Below, piece after piece: positions 42,770 to 53,094 of a DNA stretch of 64,000 bases (positions are counted from its first letter, which is position 1; each line of letters begins with the position of its first letter). The translations under genes and the position numbers were made by a program. The DNA lies in the NCBI RefSeq assembly GCF_002165625.1, contig NZ_NGNS01000012.1, forward strand, positions 1 through 64,000, given 5' to 3'. The notes under the pieces are model-generated. The model saw only the letters and a list, made by a program, of their open reading frames with translations, was not told the origin of the DNA and made no database searches. The DNA is from Neiella marina (GTDB lineage Bacteria; Pseudomonadota; Gammaproteobacteria; Enterobacterales; Neiellaceae).

Positions 42770-44272
42770 ATGGAGTTCAGTGTAAAAAGTGGCAGCCCCG
42801 AAAAACAACGCAGTGCTTGCATCGTTGTTGGCGTTTTTGATCCAAGACGGCTCACCCCAGTAGCTGAACAGCTCGATAAAATCAGTGGCGGTTACCTGTC
42901 TAACTTACTGCGACGCGGTGACTTAGAAGGCAAGCCAGGCCAAATGTTACTGCTGCACCAAGTACCAAATATTCTCAGTGAACGAGTATTGCTGGTTGGT
43001 TGTGGCAAAGAACGCGAGCTGGATGAGCGCCAATACAAGCAAATCATCGCCAAGACCATCAGCACGTTGAATGAGACAGGCTCAATGGAAGCAGTGTGCT
43101 TTCTATCTGAACTACACGTCAAAGGTCGCGATACCTATTGGAAAGTTCGTCAAGCGGTAGAAACCACACAGGATTCGCTCTACGCCTTTGATCAGCTGAA
43201 AACCAAAAAAGGTGAAACCCGCCGTCCACTGCGTAAGATCACTTTTAACGTGCCGACTCGCCGCGATTTGCCTGCTGGCGAAAAGGCCATTGCTCACGGC
43301 CTGGCTGTGGCCGAAGGTGTATTTGTCTGTAAAGACGTGGCCAACATGCCACCGAATATTTGCAATCCAGCCTATCTGGCTGAGCAAGCCAAGCAGCTAG
43401 GCAAAGACTACGACAATGTGACCACCGAAGTGATCGGCGAGTCGCAGATGGAAAAACTGGGAATGACCAGTTACCTAGCGGTTGGTCGTGGTAGCGAGAA
43501 CGAATCCATGATGTCTGTGATCCACTACCGTGGTGGTGACGATGACACGGCACCGATTGTGTTAATCGGTAAAGGTCTAACCTTCGACTCAGGCGGTATT
43601 TCGCTCAAGCCGGGCGCAGGCATGGACGAAATGAAGTTCGACATGGGTGGCGCAGCCGGTGTTTACGGCACCATGAAAGCATTGGCGGAACTCAACCTGC
43701 CAATCAATGTCATTGGTATTTTAGCCGGCTGTGAAAACATGCCTGATGGTCGTTCTTACCGTCCAGGTGATGTCCTCACCACTATGTCTGGTCAAACCGT
43801 TGAAGTGCTTAACACTGATGCGGAGGGCCGCTTGGTACTTTGTGATGCCCTAACCTACGCCGAGCGTTTTGAGCCAGAATGCGTGATTGACGTGGCTACC
43901 TTGACTGGCGCTTGTGTCATTGCCCTCGGTGCCCATGCCACCGGCTTGCTCAGTAACCACAATCCATTGGCACATGAACTGGAAAACGCCTCTAACCAGA
44001 GCGGCGACCGAGCTTGGCGTTTACCATTGTGGGAAGACTATCAAGAACAGCTCGACAGCCCATTTGCTGACATGGCCAACATTGGTGGCAAAGCTGCCGG
44101 CACCATCACTGCAGGCTGTTTCCTAAGCCGCTTTACCAAGAAGTTCCACTGGGCTCACTTGGACATTGCTGGCACCGCATGGCGCTCAGGTAAGAACAAA
44201 GGTTCAACCGGCCGCCCAGTGCCAATGTTGACTCAGTTCTTACTGACTCGCGCTTCGCAAACCGAGGAATAA
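42770..44272 (+). CDS. pepA: Leucyl aminopeptidase PepA
   Basis: 500-aa M17 metallo-aminopeptidase; in E. coli it also binds DNA (Xer recombination, carAB control). The M17 signature NTDAEGRL is at residues 348-355; metal-binding [16 protein letters not shown] and [10 protein letters not shown] are also seen. ATG 42770 has AGGAG five bases upstream; the open frame extends further but lacks support. First gene of the pepA-holC-valS block. Confidence 0.95.
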   Translation: MEFSVKSGSPEKQRSACIVVGVFDPRRLTPVAEQLDKISGGYLSNLLRRGDLEGKPGQMLLLHQVPNILSERVLLVGCGKERELDERQYKQIIAKTISTLNETGSMEAVCFLSELHVKGRDTYWKVRQAVETTQDSLYAFDQLKTKKGETRRPLRKITFNVPTRRDLPAGEKAIAHGLAVAEGVFVCKDVANMPPNICNPAYLAEQAKQLGKDYDNVTTEVIGESQMEKLGMTSYLAVGRGSENESMMSVIHYRGGDDDTAPIVLIGKGLTFDSGGISLKPGAGMDEMKFDMGGAAGVYGTMKALAELNLPINVIGILAGCENMPDGRSYRPGDVLTTMSGQTVEVLNTDAEGRLVLCDALTYAERFEPECVIDVATLTGACVIALGAHATGLLSNHNPLAHELENASNQSGDRAWRLPLWEDYQEQLDSPFADMANIGGKAAGTITAGCFLSRFTKKFHWAHLDIAGTAWRSGKNKGSTGRPVPMLTQFLLTRASQTEE

Positions 44273-44755
44273 ATGGCTGCAAGCGCCCATTTTGTCCTGA
44301 TGGACCAAGGCAATGATGAGGAGCAGACCGAAGGGTCTGCTCCTTTTGCTTTGGCCGCTCACTTGCAGTTGGCAGCAACGCTTTGCATCAACTACCAACA
44401 ACGCGGTTTAAAACTACATGTTTTGGTCGATAGCGCAGAGCAAGCAGAATTCATTGATGATCAGTTATTTGCCGCGCCGCTTGAACAGTTCGTACCGCAC
44501 GCTCAAAGCCAGTTTGCCCCTCGTTACGGGGCGCCGGTGATGATTAGCACTAGCGAGCCAACAAATTTTGTTCCGCTGCTGATTAATCTTTCTGCCAAAG
44601 GGCCGTCGAATACTGTAAAATGCCGCCACATTCTTGACCTGGTGCCAACACAAACCGATCTGAAACAGCAAGCGCGCGATCGCTATCGCCTGTATCAGAG
44701 CTACGGCTTAGCGCCCACCACAGGGTCAGAGCAGCAGTTACCTGCATTCAACTAA
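44273..44755 (+). CDS. holC: DNA polymerase III chi subunit HolC
   Basis: 160-aa clamp-loader accessory protein that links the polymerase to single-strand binding protein. Its ATG follows the pepA TAA directly. The pattern is loose but HolC-like: an N-terminal strand, LAAHLQLAATLCINYQQRGLKLHVLVDSAEQAEFIDDQLF, and a late block with DLVPTQTDLKQQARDRYRLYQSYG. Place between pepA and valS supports the name. Confidence 0.85.
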   Translation: MAASAHFVLMDQGNDEEQTEGSAPFALAAHLQLAATLCINYQQRGLKLHVLVDSAEQAEFIDDQLFAAPLEQFVPHAQSQFAPRYGAPVMISTSEPTNFVPLLINLSAKGPSNTVKCRHILDLVPTQTDLKQQARDRYRLYQSYGLAPTTGSEQQLPAFN

Positions 44756-44785
44756 TTTACAACGAGTTACTTTAAGAACGACGTC

Positions 44786-47650
44786 ATGGAAAAAACTTTC
44801 AATCCAAACGCGGTTGAGCGCGCCATGTATCAGGCATGGGAACAAAAGGGCTACTTCAAGCCACATGGTGACACCAGCAAAGACAGCTACTGCATCATGA
44901 TCCCGCCGCCAAACGTGACCGGCAGCCTGCACATGGGTCATGCTTTCCAAGACACCATCATGGATACCCTGATCCGCTACCAGCGCATGCAAGGCAAAAA
45001 CACCTTATGGCAGGTGGGTACTGACCACGCTGGTATTGCCACCCAAATGGTGGTTGAGCGCAAGATCGCCGCCGAAGAAGACAAGACCAAACACGACTAT
45101 GGTCGTGAGGCTTTCCTAGAAAAAGTTTGGGACTGGAAAGGCGAAAGCGGCGGCACCATCACCAAGCAGCTGCGTCGTTTGGGCGCTTCAGTGGACTGGG
45201 ATCGTGAACGCTTCACCATGGATGAAGGCTTATCGAAAGCTGTTCTCGAAGTATTCGTTCGTTTGTACAAAGAAGATTTGATATACCGCGGCAAGCGTTT
45301 GGTCAACTGGGATCCAAAACTACACACGGCGATCTCCGATCTGGAAGTGGAAAACAAAGACAAAAAAGGCCACATGTGGCACTTCCGTTATCCACTGGCT
45401 GACGGCGTCAAAACTGCCGATGGTAAAGATTACATCGTGGTTGCTACCACTCGTCCGGAAACCATGCTCGGCGACACCGGTGTGGCAGTGAATCCAGAAG
45501 ATCCGCGCTACAAAGACTTAATTGGCAAGTTCATTGAACTGCCATTGGTTGGCCGTCGCATTCCAATCGTTGGCGATGACCACGCCGATATGGAAAAAGG
45601 TACCGGCTGTGTGAAGATCACCCCAGCCCACGACTTCAATGACTATGAGGTGGGTAAGCGTCATCAGTTACCGATGATCAACATCCTCACCATTGACGCT
45701 GCCATCCGTTCCGAAGCGGAAGTGTTCAACACCAAAGGTGAAGCGTCCGATGCCTACAGCACCGAATTACCAGCTGAATACGCTGGCATGGACCGCTTCG
45801 CTGCGCGCAAAGCGGTTGTTGCTAAATTCGAAGAGCTGGGCTTACTGGAAGAAATCAAAGATCACGAACTGACTGTGCCTTATGGCGACCGTGGTGGCGT
45901 GGTGATTGAGCCAATGCTGACCGATCAATGGTATGTCCGTGCCGATGTGCTGGCCAAGCCTGCGGTTGAAGCGGTTGAAAACGGCGACATTGAGTTTGTG
46001 CCAAAACAATACGAAAACATGTACTTTTCGTGGATGCGCGATATTCAGGATTGGTGTATTTCCCGTCAGTTGTGGTGGGGCCACCGCATTCCGGCTTGGT
46101 ATGACGACAACGGCAACGTTTATGTCGGCCGTAGCGAAGAAGAAGTTCGTGCCGATAACGGGTTGGCTGCCGATGTCGCTCTGCGCCAAGACGACGATGT
46201 ACTGGATACCTGGTTCAGCTCAGCATTATGGACCTTCTCAACGCTAGGCTGGCCTGACAATACTGATGCGCTGAAAACCTTCCACCCGACTTCTTGTTTG
46301 GTCACTGGTTTCGACATCATCTTTTTCTGGGTGGCGCGCATGATCATGATGACCATGCATTTCATGAAAGATGAAGATGGCAAGCCGCAAGTGCCATTCA
46401 AAACCGTTTATGTCACCGGTCTGATCCGTGATGAAAACGGCGACAAGATGTCGAAGTCGAAAGGTAACGTGCTCGACCCACTCGACATGGTCGACGGCAT
46501 TGATTTGGAAAGCTTGGTACAAAAACGCACTGGCAACATGATGCAGCCTAAGCTTGCCGCCAAGATTGAAAAGAACACTCGCAAAGCGTTTGCTAATGGC
46601 ATTGAAGCCCACGGCACCGACGCCCTGCGCTTTACCTTGGCGGCGATGGCCTCAACCGGCCGCGACATCAACTGGGATATGTCGCGCCTTGAAGGTTATC
46701 GCAACTTCTGCAACAAACTTTGGAACGCCAGCCGTTACGTGCTGATGAATACCCAAGAGCAAGATTGCGGCTTTGGTGCTGACGCCGATAAAGAAATGGT
46801 ATTGAGCTTGGCCGATCGCTGGATCATTGGCCGCTTCAATCAAACCGTGAAAGATGTCCGCGAAGCACTCGATAGCTACCGATTCGATATGGCGGCTAAC
46901 GCTTTGTACGAATTCACTTGGAACCAGTTCTGTGACTGGTACTTGGAGCTCACCAAGCCTGCCCTGCAATCAGGTACTGAAGCAGAGTTGCGCGGCACAC
47001 GCCATACTTTGGTTTCTGTATTAGAGCAGTTGCTTCGTCTGATGCACCCACTGATGCCGTTTATCACCGAAGAAATCTGGCAGCAAGTGAAAGTACTGGT
47101 TGGCATCGACGCTGATTCGGTGATGCTCGAAGCCTACCCAGGCTTTGATGACAGCAAAGTCGATGAGTTATCCGTTCATGACTTGGAGTGGGTGAAGAAA
47201 TTTGTCGTTGCGGTACGTAATGTTCGTGGCGAGCTCGGCATCTCACCGAGCAAAGGACTGACTTGCTTGCTGCGCAACGTCGATGCCGAAGCCCAGCGTC
47301 GTTTGGACGAAAACCAGACCTTCTTGAAGGCGATGGCGAATGTTGAGTCCATTGAGATCCCAGCGGCCGATGCCGAACTGCCAATGTCGACCACTCAACT
47401 GGTTGGCGATATGGAAGTGATGATCCCAATGGCTGGCCTGATTGATGCCGAAGCGGAAATTGCTCGGATCAGCAAGCAGCTTGAGAAAATGGCGAAAGAT
47501 GCCGCCCGCATTGAAGGCAAACTCAGCAATCAGGGCTTTGTTGCCAAGGCGCCAGAAGCCGTGGTTGCCAAAGAGAAAGAAAAGCTGGCCGAAGCTCAGC
47601 GCGATATGGCTAAGCTGGAAACGCAAATCGAGCAGCTAAAAGCACTGTAA
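44786..47650 (+). CDS. valS: Valyl-tRNA synthetase
   Basis: 954-aa class Ia synthetase charging tRNA-Val. HIGH-type motif HMGH at residues 49-52, KMSKS at 554-558, an editing domain in between ([39 protein letters not shown]), an anticodon-binding domain and a C-terminal coiled coil (about 885-954). Third gene of pepA-holC-valS, 30 bp after holC, with a terminator downstream. Confidence 0.97.
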   Translation: MEKTFNPNAVERAMYQAWEQKGYFKPHGDTSKDSYCIMIPPPNVTGSLHMGHAFQDTIMDTLIRYQRMQGKNTLWQVGTDHAGIATQMVVERKIAAEEDKTKHDYGREAFLEKVWDWKGESGGTITKQLRRLGASVDWDRERFTMDEGLSKAVLEVFVRLYKEDLIYRGKRLVNWDPKLHTAISDLEVENKDKKGHMWHFRYPLADGVKTADGKDYIVVATTRPETMLGDTGVAVNPEDPRYKDLIGKFIELPLVGRRIPIVGDDHADMEKGTGCVKITPAHDFNDYEVGKRHQLPMINILTIDAAIRSEAEVFNTKGEASDAYSTELPAEYAGMDRFAARKAVVAKFEELGLLEEIKDHELTVPYGDRGGVVIEPMLTDQWYVRADVLAKPAVEAVENGDIEFVPKQYENMYFSWMRDIQDWCISRQLWWGHRIPAWYDDNGNVYVGRSEEEVRADNGLAADVALRQDDDVLDTWFSSALWTFSTLGWPDNTDALKTFHPTSCLVTGFDIIFFWVARMIMMTMHFMKDEDGKPQVPFKTVYVTGLIRDENGDKMSKSKGNVLDPLDMVDGIDLESLVQKRTGNMMQPKLAAKIEKNTRKAFANGIEAHGTDALRFTLAAMASTGRDINWDMSRLEGYRNFCNKLWNASRYVLMNTQEQDCGFGADADKEMVLSLADRWIIGRFNQTVKDVREALDSYRFDMAANALYEFTWNQFCDWYLELTKPALQSGTEAELRGTRHTLVSVLEQLLRLMHPLMPFITEEIWQQVKVLVGIDADSVMLEAYPGFDDSKVDELSVHDLEWVKKFVVAVRNVRGELGISPSKGLTCLLRNVDAEAQRRLDENQTFLKAMANVESIEIPAADAELPMSTTQLVGDMEVMIPMAGLIDAEAEIARISKQLEKMAKDAARIEGKLSNQGFVAKAPEAVVAKEKEKLAEAQRDMAKLETQIEQLKAL

Positions 47651-47667
47651 CCTGCGGCTCAGAATAG

Positions 47668-47696
47668 AAAAAGGCGACTCTACGGGGCGCCTTTTT
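47668..47696. terminator. Intrinsic terminator of valS
   Basis: AAAAAGGCG (47668-47676) and CGCCTTTTT (47688-47696), perfect 9-bp stem with an 11-nt loop; A- and T-runs on both sides let it work for both convergent genes. Confidence 0.85.
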
Positions 47697-47719
47697 CTTA
47701 GCTAGTCACGCTGTCTGTT

Positions 47720-48838
47720 TCAGCTCACAACCGGAGCGCTTGCTCTGACACAGTTCTTTCCCGCTTCCTTAGCGGCATAAACGCCATCATCCGCCAACTT
47801 CAACAATACTTTAAAATCTCCGTCGGTCGGAACCATTGCAGCAATACCAACACTAATACTGCCTGGCCAGGGAGTTCCGCCAGTGGCAACTTCAAGTCTT
47901 GTTGCGGCTTGGTGAGTTTTATCTGCCACCTTTTGCAAGCCGTCAAGATCGGTATTGGGACAAAGCACCAAGAACTCATCACCGCCGAGACGACAAACCA
48001 AGTCGTCATTGCGCACCGACGTTGCCAAGGTCTGAGCCAGCGCCACCAGTACCTGATCGCCAGCTTCATGGCCATAGCTATCGTTGACCTGTTTGAAATG
48101 GTCTGCATCAATCATCATACAACCAACATGTTGTCGTCTCTCCAGTGCATGCAGCCACATATGTTCAAGCGCTTGCATAGCACGGCGCCGGTTGGCCAGC
48201 GACGTCAGTGCATCGGTCAATGACAGCTGCTCTAAATACTTATTTGCCTGATACAGATCTTCTGTTCGCTGTTTCACTTTTTGCTCGAGCGTTTGGTTCA
48301 GTTGCACCAACTCTCGGTTACGCTGAGACACTTGCTCGAACAAGGCGTTCATTGCCGATAACAGAGGGGCTGTTGCACGATCTTTGCCTCGTTCTTCAGC
48401 TTCAAAAGCTTGTTGCGGCGATAATCCCTGTTGAATCTGGTCCAGCTGTAGAGCCATATTCTGATCTTGGCCAAGAATATGGTAAGCAAGCCAATGAACC
48501 AAAAACTCCATCAAGTAGCGCGCATTGCCAGAGCCATTTGATGCCAAATCTTGCTGCAATGTGTCGATTTCAAATAGAAAACGCTGATGTGCTTGGATAT
48601 GAGGCTGAAGATGGCGACTGTCGATTTGCCACTTAGCCATTAAGTCTTCTTCGTCGCTGAAATGATAGGCGGTATAGTTTTTTAGCTGTTCCAGTACTGG
48701 CATTAACTCGGCCTGAGAATTGTCAGCAGCAGACAGTAAATCACCAAGTTGATTCACCAAGGCAATCAACTCTTGATGTTGAGAATCGACACTATCAATG
48801 CCGGTGACAAAATTACTGCTCCATTGAAATGATTTCAT
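47720..48838 (-). CDS. Bacteriohemerythrin-GGDEF diguanylate cyclase
   Basis: 372-aa protein joining an oxygen-sensing domain to c-di-GMP synthesis. Residues about 5-135 form a bacteriohemerythrin domain (DSQHQELIALVNQL, AYHFSDEEDLM, HIQAHQRFLFEI and a final H-x4-D in HILGQDQ) with the His/Glu/Asp set for a di-iron centre. A coiled coil (about 165-205, LNQTLEQKVKQRTEDLYQAN) leads to a GGDEF domain with GGDEF at 285-289 and an inhibitory RxxD site (R-N-D-D) nine residues before it. It should be cytoplasmic and tune biofilm or motility to oxygen or NO. No EAL domain. Confidence 0.9.
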   Translation of the reverse strand: MKSFQWSSNFVTGIDSVDSQHQELIALVNQLGDLLSAADNSQAELMPVLEQLKNYTAYHFSDEEDLMAKWQIDSRHLQPHIQAHQRFLFEIDTLQQDLASNGSGNARYLMEFLVHWLAYHILGQDQNMALQLDQIQQGLSPQQAFEAEERGKDRATAPLLSAMNALFEQVSQRNRELVQLNQTLEQKVKQRTEDLYQANKYLEQLSLTDALTSLANRRRAMQALEHMWLHALERRQHVGCMMIDADHFKQVNDSYGHEAGDQVLVALAQTLATSVRNDDLVCRLGGDEFLVLCPNTDLDGLQKVADKTHQAATRLEVATGGTPWPGSISVGIAAMVPTDGDFKVLLKLADDGVYAAKEAGKNCVRASAPVVS

Positions 48839-49105
48839 CGATTCCTCTAACCTCTAAGTAGCGTTTTCAATATCATTCACGGCGTCAATAGCGGTCGCCC
48901 ATAGTAACAAAAGTCGATATGACATCACCGGTTGCACCGCAATGCTGTGACGAGATCCCAGCTCATTTCAGCAGGCTTGTTCAACACTTCAAATCGATCA
49001 ACATAAATTTAACAACCAACTATTGTGACGAGGCTCACATTTTGTTAATTTTGAAACGTACCGGCACGAAAATATGCTACGCGATACACATGGAGTGTTT
49101 GAACT

Positions 49106-49330
49106 ATGTCAATTAAAGCCTGTATGACAACCCTCGGACTACTGATTACTACCTTTGTAATTAGCTTTTATCCGAGTAGCCCCGCCTCAAGTAACACCAT
49201 TAAGCTCGCGACTACTGTTAATTACTCATCCGAAGAGGTGACTCAGTCTTGCGAACGCTGGGTTGAGAGCGAAAGACCCGAGGTTAAACGCCTCCATCGA
49301 TTCAGTTGTTTCTATGACAATAGAAGCTAA
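49106..49330 (+). CDS. Small exported protein of unknown function
   Basis: 74-aa protein with a clear signal peptide (hydrophobic 8-22, then PSSPASS). The mature part has about 45 residues with two Cys (one pair could form a disulphide) and basic and acidic residues; no family recognised. GGAG lies upstream of the ATG and a strong terminator follows 34 bp after the stop, which supports a real monocistronic gene. Function unknown. Confidence 0.6.
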   Translation: MSIKACMTTLGLLITTFVISFYPSSPASSNTIKLATTVNYSSEEVTQSCERWVESERPEVKRLHRFSCFYDNRS

Positions 49331-49363
49331 TTGATAGAAACATCATAAAAATAACAATGAGTT

Positions 49364-49401
49364 AAACCAAAAAAACGACCCTCGGGTCGTTTTTTTGGTT
49401 T
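49364..49401. terminator. Bidirectional intrinsic terminator
   Basis: ACGACC (49375-49380) with GGTCGT (49385-49390) and loop CTCG; the stem extends through A/T runs to AAACC and GGTTT. It serves the small exported protein and the convergent gene at 49417. Confidence 0.9.
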
Positions 49402-49416
49402 ATCGCAAATGCGTGA

Positions 49417-49812
49417 CTACTTAGCTTTATAAGCAACCGCGCCATCTTGCTCCTGGCTTTCGGCCAGTTCTTTTTTCACCAGCGCATCAAGCGTGTTTTT
49501 GCGAGCGCTTAGCGCTTTTGCATCCACCCAATCAGCGGCAGCTTGCAATTCCGCAAGTGCCTTTGCTTGTGCATCAGACAAGCCAGTAACGGCGGCGGGC
49601 TCAGCTGCGACAGGTTCAGCTTCTACAACCTGTTGTACTTTTGGTTGAGCAACAGGCCTCACCTTGGCAGCTTGGTTAACGTCGGCTTGGCGAAATGCAT
49701 CAAACACCTTGCCGCGTGGCAGGGTGTTGCCCTGGGCAATTTGCACCAGCGCCCAAGATTGCTCAGCTTTCATTGGCGTTTGCCCCTCAGGGGCTAGATT
49801 TTGTTGTGACAT
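49417..49812 (-). CDS. Hypothetical soluble protein
   Basis: 131-aa protein with three parts: a folded N-terminal block (WALVQIAQGNTLPRGKVFDAFRQAD), an Ala/Pro/Val linker (about 52-72) and a helical C-terminal block (LSDAQAKALAELQAAADWVDAKALSARKNTLDALVKKELA). No signal peptide or membrane helix. I do not recognise the family. A bidirectional terminator at its 3' end supports a real gene. Confidence 0.6.
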   Translation of the reverse strand: MSQQNLAPEGQTPMKAEQSWALVQIAQGNTLPRGKVFDAFRQADVNQAAKVRPVAQPKVQQVVEAEPVAAEPAAVTGLSDAQAKALAELQAAADWVDAKALSARKNTLDALVKKELAESQEQDGAVAYKAK

Positions 49813-50204
49813 TATTTGTACTTTGCCTTTTCAAATCACACCGCGGTTGGCAATAACAGCTGCTATCACGGCCACGGATTTATTCCCTAAACGAATCACG
49901 TTATGCAAACACCAGCAGGGCAAGACCCTAAACACCAGCATTGCAGGCGCAGGATACTAGCAACTTTAATTGCTTATGGCACTGACTTTACCGGCCCGGA
50001 AAAAGAACAAATCCAAATTTAAGATCTAAATCAGTTCAAATCGCGATAGTTCGACGAAGTTTTCTTATTTCTTCTGATTGCTGTATTTCAGCTCCTAACA
50101 AAAAACTAAATCCCGAGCAAACAAATTGGTCATACACAAATACAAAATAGACATTACAAATTAACATACCAATCAACAATACTTGTCGACCATTTGTAGT
50201 GCCC
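49813..50204. promoter_or_regulatory. Promoter region of the alginate lyase gene
   Basis: 392-bp AT-rich gap between divergent genes. ATTGGT at 50126-50131 and ACCAAT at 50168-50173 are inverted half-sites that might bind a regulator, but spacing is wide. An open frame on the minus strand (50036-50353) overlaps the lyase and has no features. Confidence 0.35.
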
Positions 50205-51752
50205 ATGACACCAATTCGCTCAACTTGCCTTATCGTAGTATCGACATTGTCGCTTGCGACCGCCTGTGGTGGCGGTGGTGGTTCCTCGTCCCCGAATACA
50301 GGAACACCTATTACGCCTCCGGCAGAGCCAGAGGCTTGTACCCTTCCAACCACAACAACGTTAGTTGCCGCCTACGATGATGGCAGCAATGATGGCCATT
50401 CACCGACCGATGCCATTGATGGCAGTCTAGAGGAAAGCTCGCGTTGGTCTTCCGAAGGGGATGGCAAGTGGCTGATTGTCGATCTAGGCGAAGCATTTGA
50501 TATTCGCGAGGTTCGCACCGCGTGGTACAAAGCAGAAGAGCGATCATCTTACTTTGACCTTGAGTATTCATTGGATGGTCAAACTTGGCAGCTCATTGGT
50601 GAGGAATATCAATCAACAATAGGCACATCAGGATTTGAAACATGGCCGGTTAGCGATGCCGATGGCCGCTACATTCGTGTTATCGGGCACGGTAACTCTG
50701 CTGCTGACAACAACTGGAACAGCTTGCTTGAAATTGAAGTTGCGGATTGCGGAGCTACCAACTCCGTCACCCAAGAGCTTGAGCTGCCTGAACCACCGGC
50801 TGATCCAACCGAACAGCCGGGAGAGGAAGTAACAACACCCGATGGAACGCCATCTCAGCCGCTACCAGTGGTTGCTCTCGATTCGAGCTTGCCGCCATCG
50901 GGCAACTTCGATTTAAGTCGTTGGTACCTGAGCGTGCCGACCGATACCAATGGCAATGGTAAGTCTGACAGCATTTACGAAGCCGAGCTAAACGCGGGTT
51001 ATCAAGATCAAACCTATTTCTACACCACCAACGATGGTGGAATGACCTTTGTCTGCCCAATCTATGGCTATAAAACCTCCACGAACACCAGCTACACCCG
51101 CGTTGAATTGCGCGGCATGTTACGCTCTGGCGACACCAGCATCCGAACCCAAGGGGTGAATGAAAACAACTGGGTCTTTAGCTCTGCGCCAAGTGCTGCA
51201 CAATCCGCCGCCGGTGGCGTTGATGGCGTATTAAAAGCGACCCTAGCGGTTAACTATGTCACATCCACCGTTGAAGACGGCAGTGACTATCGCGTTGGCC
51301 GGATCGTCATCGGGCAAATCCATGCCAACGATGATGAACCCATTCGACTCTATTACCGCAAGTTGCCCGGCAATGATAAAGGCTCGATATATTTTGCCCA
51401 TGAACCCATTGATCGTTCCGACTTATGGTTTGAATTGATTGGCTCAAAAGACTCCGACGCCGAAAATCCAGCTGACGGCATCGCCCTAAACGAGAAATTT
51501 AGCTATGAGATTCATGTTCAAGGCAACACCCTGAGCGTCAGTATTTTGCGCGAAGGTAAAGACACCATTACCAAATCAATCAGCATGAATGGCAGTGGCT
51601 ATGATTCTGCTGACCAATACATGTATTTCAAAGCAGGTGTTTACATTCAGGACAAACTGGAAAAAGACATCAGTGAATACGCCAGCGATGACCCGCGCAT
51701 TTCAGATTATGCCCAAGCCACCTTTTACGCATTGGAGGCAACGCACCACTAA
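50205..51752 (+). CDS. Alginate lyase, PL7 family, with CBM32
   Basis: 515-aa lipoprotein: signal peptide with a lipobox-like A-T-A-C (Cys21) followed by a Gly/Ser spacer, a CBM32/discoidin module (about 45-175: DAIDGSLEESSRWSSEGDGKWLIVDLGEAFDIREV region, EVADC end), a Pro/Thr linker (about 178-215) and a C-terminal PL7 jelly roll. Catalytic motifs: R-V-E-L-R at 299-303 (Arg), Q-I-H at 371-373 and Y-F-K-A-G-V-Y-I-Q at 474-482. It should cleave alginate by beta-elimination at the cell surface. I chose ATG 50205 over GTG two codons earlier. Stand-alone gene with its own terminator. M or G preference is not readable. Confidence 0.9.
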   Translation: MTPIRSTCLIVVSTLSLATACGGGGGSSSPNTGTPITPPAEPEACTLPTTTTLVAAYDDGSNDGHSPTDAIDGSLEESSRWSSEGDGKWLIVDLGEAFDIREVRTAWYKAEERSSYFDLEYSLDGQTWQLIGEEYQSTIGTSGFETWPVSDADGRYIRVIGHGNSAADNNWNSLLEIEVADCGATNSVTQELELPEPPADPTEQPGEEVTTPDGTPSQPLPVVALDSSLPPSGNFDLSRWYLSVPTDTNGNGKSDSIYEAELNAGYQDQTYFYTTNDGGMTFVCPIYGYKTSTNTSYTRVELRGMLRSGDTSIRTQGVNENNWVFSSAPSAAQSAAGGVDGVLKATLAVNYVTSTVEDGSDYRVGRIVIGQIHANDDEPIRLYYRKLPGNDKGSIYFAHEPIDRSDLWFELIGSKDSDAENPADGIALNEKFSYEIHVQGNTLSVSILREGKDTITKSISMNGSGYDSADQYMYFKAGVYIQDKLEKDISEYASDDPRISDYAQATFYALEATHH

Positions 51753-51791
51753 TCAATTTTTCTCCACCCTTATCAGTAATTACCTAGCTTT

Positions 51792-51818
51792 GGCCCAGAA
51801 TACTCTGGGCCTTTTTTT
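51792..51818 (+). terminator. Intrinsic terminator of the PL7 gene
   Basis: GGCCCAGA (51792-51799) pairs with TCTGGGCC (51804-51811), 4-nt loop, followed by seven T. Confidence 0.93.
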
Positions 51819-52044
51819 GCTTAATCCGGCAGTTTTTCCCGCAACAATCTGGCACCTGTCAAGCCATTGAATCGTCATCGGCCGCCCTCCTCGCAACGCA
51901 ACACTAACTTAACAATCAGCCACACCTGTGCAACAAAACAGATCGGAAATAAAACCTGTCTGTGGGCGATTTGCAACCACACTTATTGGTAAAATTCGCG
52001 CCCGTATAAGGCTAGTATTTTCAATGACAAAAAGGCGGTAACCG

Positions 52045-53094
52045 ATGCGGTTAACAACTCTGGTTTGTGGCGTGACATTGATAGCGGCAGGCAGTTGGTT
52101 GGCACTATCGAGCGATTCAGCTGAAGCATCTCTGCGGCAACAGTCTCCTGCGGTTAGCGTTCGGGTGAAAACACTCGATAAAGCCTCGATTGCCGAAAGT
52201 ATTCCGTTGCAAGGTACGGTCTTTTCCCATCACGCCGTTGATATCACCCCGGAAGTTGATGGCCGTATTACTGCCGTTGAAATCGAATCAGGTCAGCGCG
52301 TGAAACAGGGCCAACTGCTCATTCAACTTGATGATCGCCACCAGCAGGCCAATGTCAGTCGCGAGCAAGCGAAACTGCAAGATGACTTGCGTCACCAGCA
52401 ACAAATCCGTCAGCTATTTGATCAGCAAGCCGTCTCTGAAACCGAAGTTGACCGCGCCGATGCCCAAGTTGCTATCCAACAAGCTGAACTGCAGCTCGCC
52501 AAAGCCGCATTGGCTGATCGCGCTATTCGAGCGCCATTTGCCGGTACTATTGGCTTGGTTGATCTGAGCCTTGGTCAGTTGGTCAATAGTGATTCAGTGC
52601 TAACCACCTTGGATGATACGAGCGTATTGAAACTGAACGCGTCGGTGCCCGCTAAATATCAGCACCGCATTCGACTCGGTTCTCGCTTTATGCTGAGCAC
52701 TAATAAGCTTCACGGCCATCAGGTTGAGGCAAAGTTAGCCTACATGGATACTCGAGTTAGAGAGACCACGCTGAATTTACGTCTGCAACTGGTGATCGAT
52801 AATGCCAATGGCTACATGCTGCCGGGTTCATTTCTTACCGGCAACTTGCCATTGGCGGACGAGGCGGTACTTAGCATGCCGCTGCAAGCTGTTGCCTACG
52901 AAGGTCACCAGCGCTTTGCCTACCGCCTAAGTGGCGATTACGTCGAAAAAGTTGAAATTGAACTCGGCGCTCGCAATGCCGATGAAGTTGAGGTCATTGA
53001 CGGTTTGAATCCAGGTGATGCGATTGTCACTGAAGGATTGGTTAAACTAAATGACGGCACTCGAGTGCTAGTCATTGAGCAAACTAATTCATGA
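52045..53094 (+). CDS. RND efflux periplasmic adaptor
   Basis: 349-aa membrane fusion protein with an N-terminal signal anchor, lipoyl halves (VDGRITAVEIESGQRVKQGQLLIQLDD and IRAPFAGTIGLVDLSLGQLVNSDSVL), a short helical hairpin (about 100-150) and a beta-barrel and membrane-proximal end. It would join the RND pump encoded next to an outer-membrane channel. AGGCGG precedes the ATG. The TGA overlaps the pump ATG. No channel gene is nearby. Confidence 0.88.
   Translation: MRLTTLVCGVTLIAAGSWLALSSDSAEASLRQQSPAVSVRVKTLDKASIAESIPLQGTVFSHHAVDITPEVDGRITAVEIESGQRVKQGQLLIQLDDRHQQANVSREQAKLQDDLRHQQQIRQLFDQQAVSETEVDRADAQVAIQQAELQLAKAALADRAIRAPFAGTIGLVDLSLGQLVNSDSVLTTLDDTSVLKLNASVPAKYQHRIRLGSRFMLSTNKLHGHQVEAKLAYMDTRVRETTLNLRLQLVIDNANGYMLPGSFLTGNLPLADEAVLSMPLQAVAYEGHQRFAYRLSGDYVEKVEIELGARNADEVEVIDGLNPGDAIVTEGLVKLNDGTRVLVIEQTNS

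Noticed and set aside
50036-50353. 105-codon minus-strand frame over the PL7 start
   Set aside because: Overlaps the signal peptide and linker of a well-supported gene in the opposite direction; no features.
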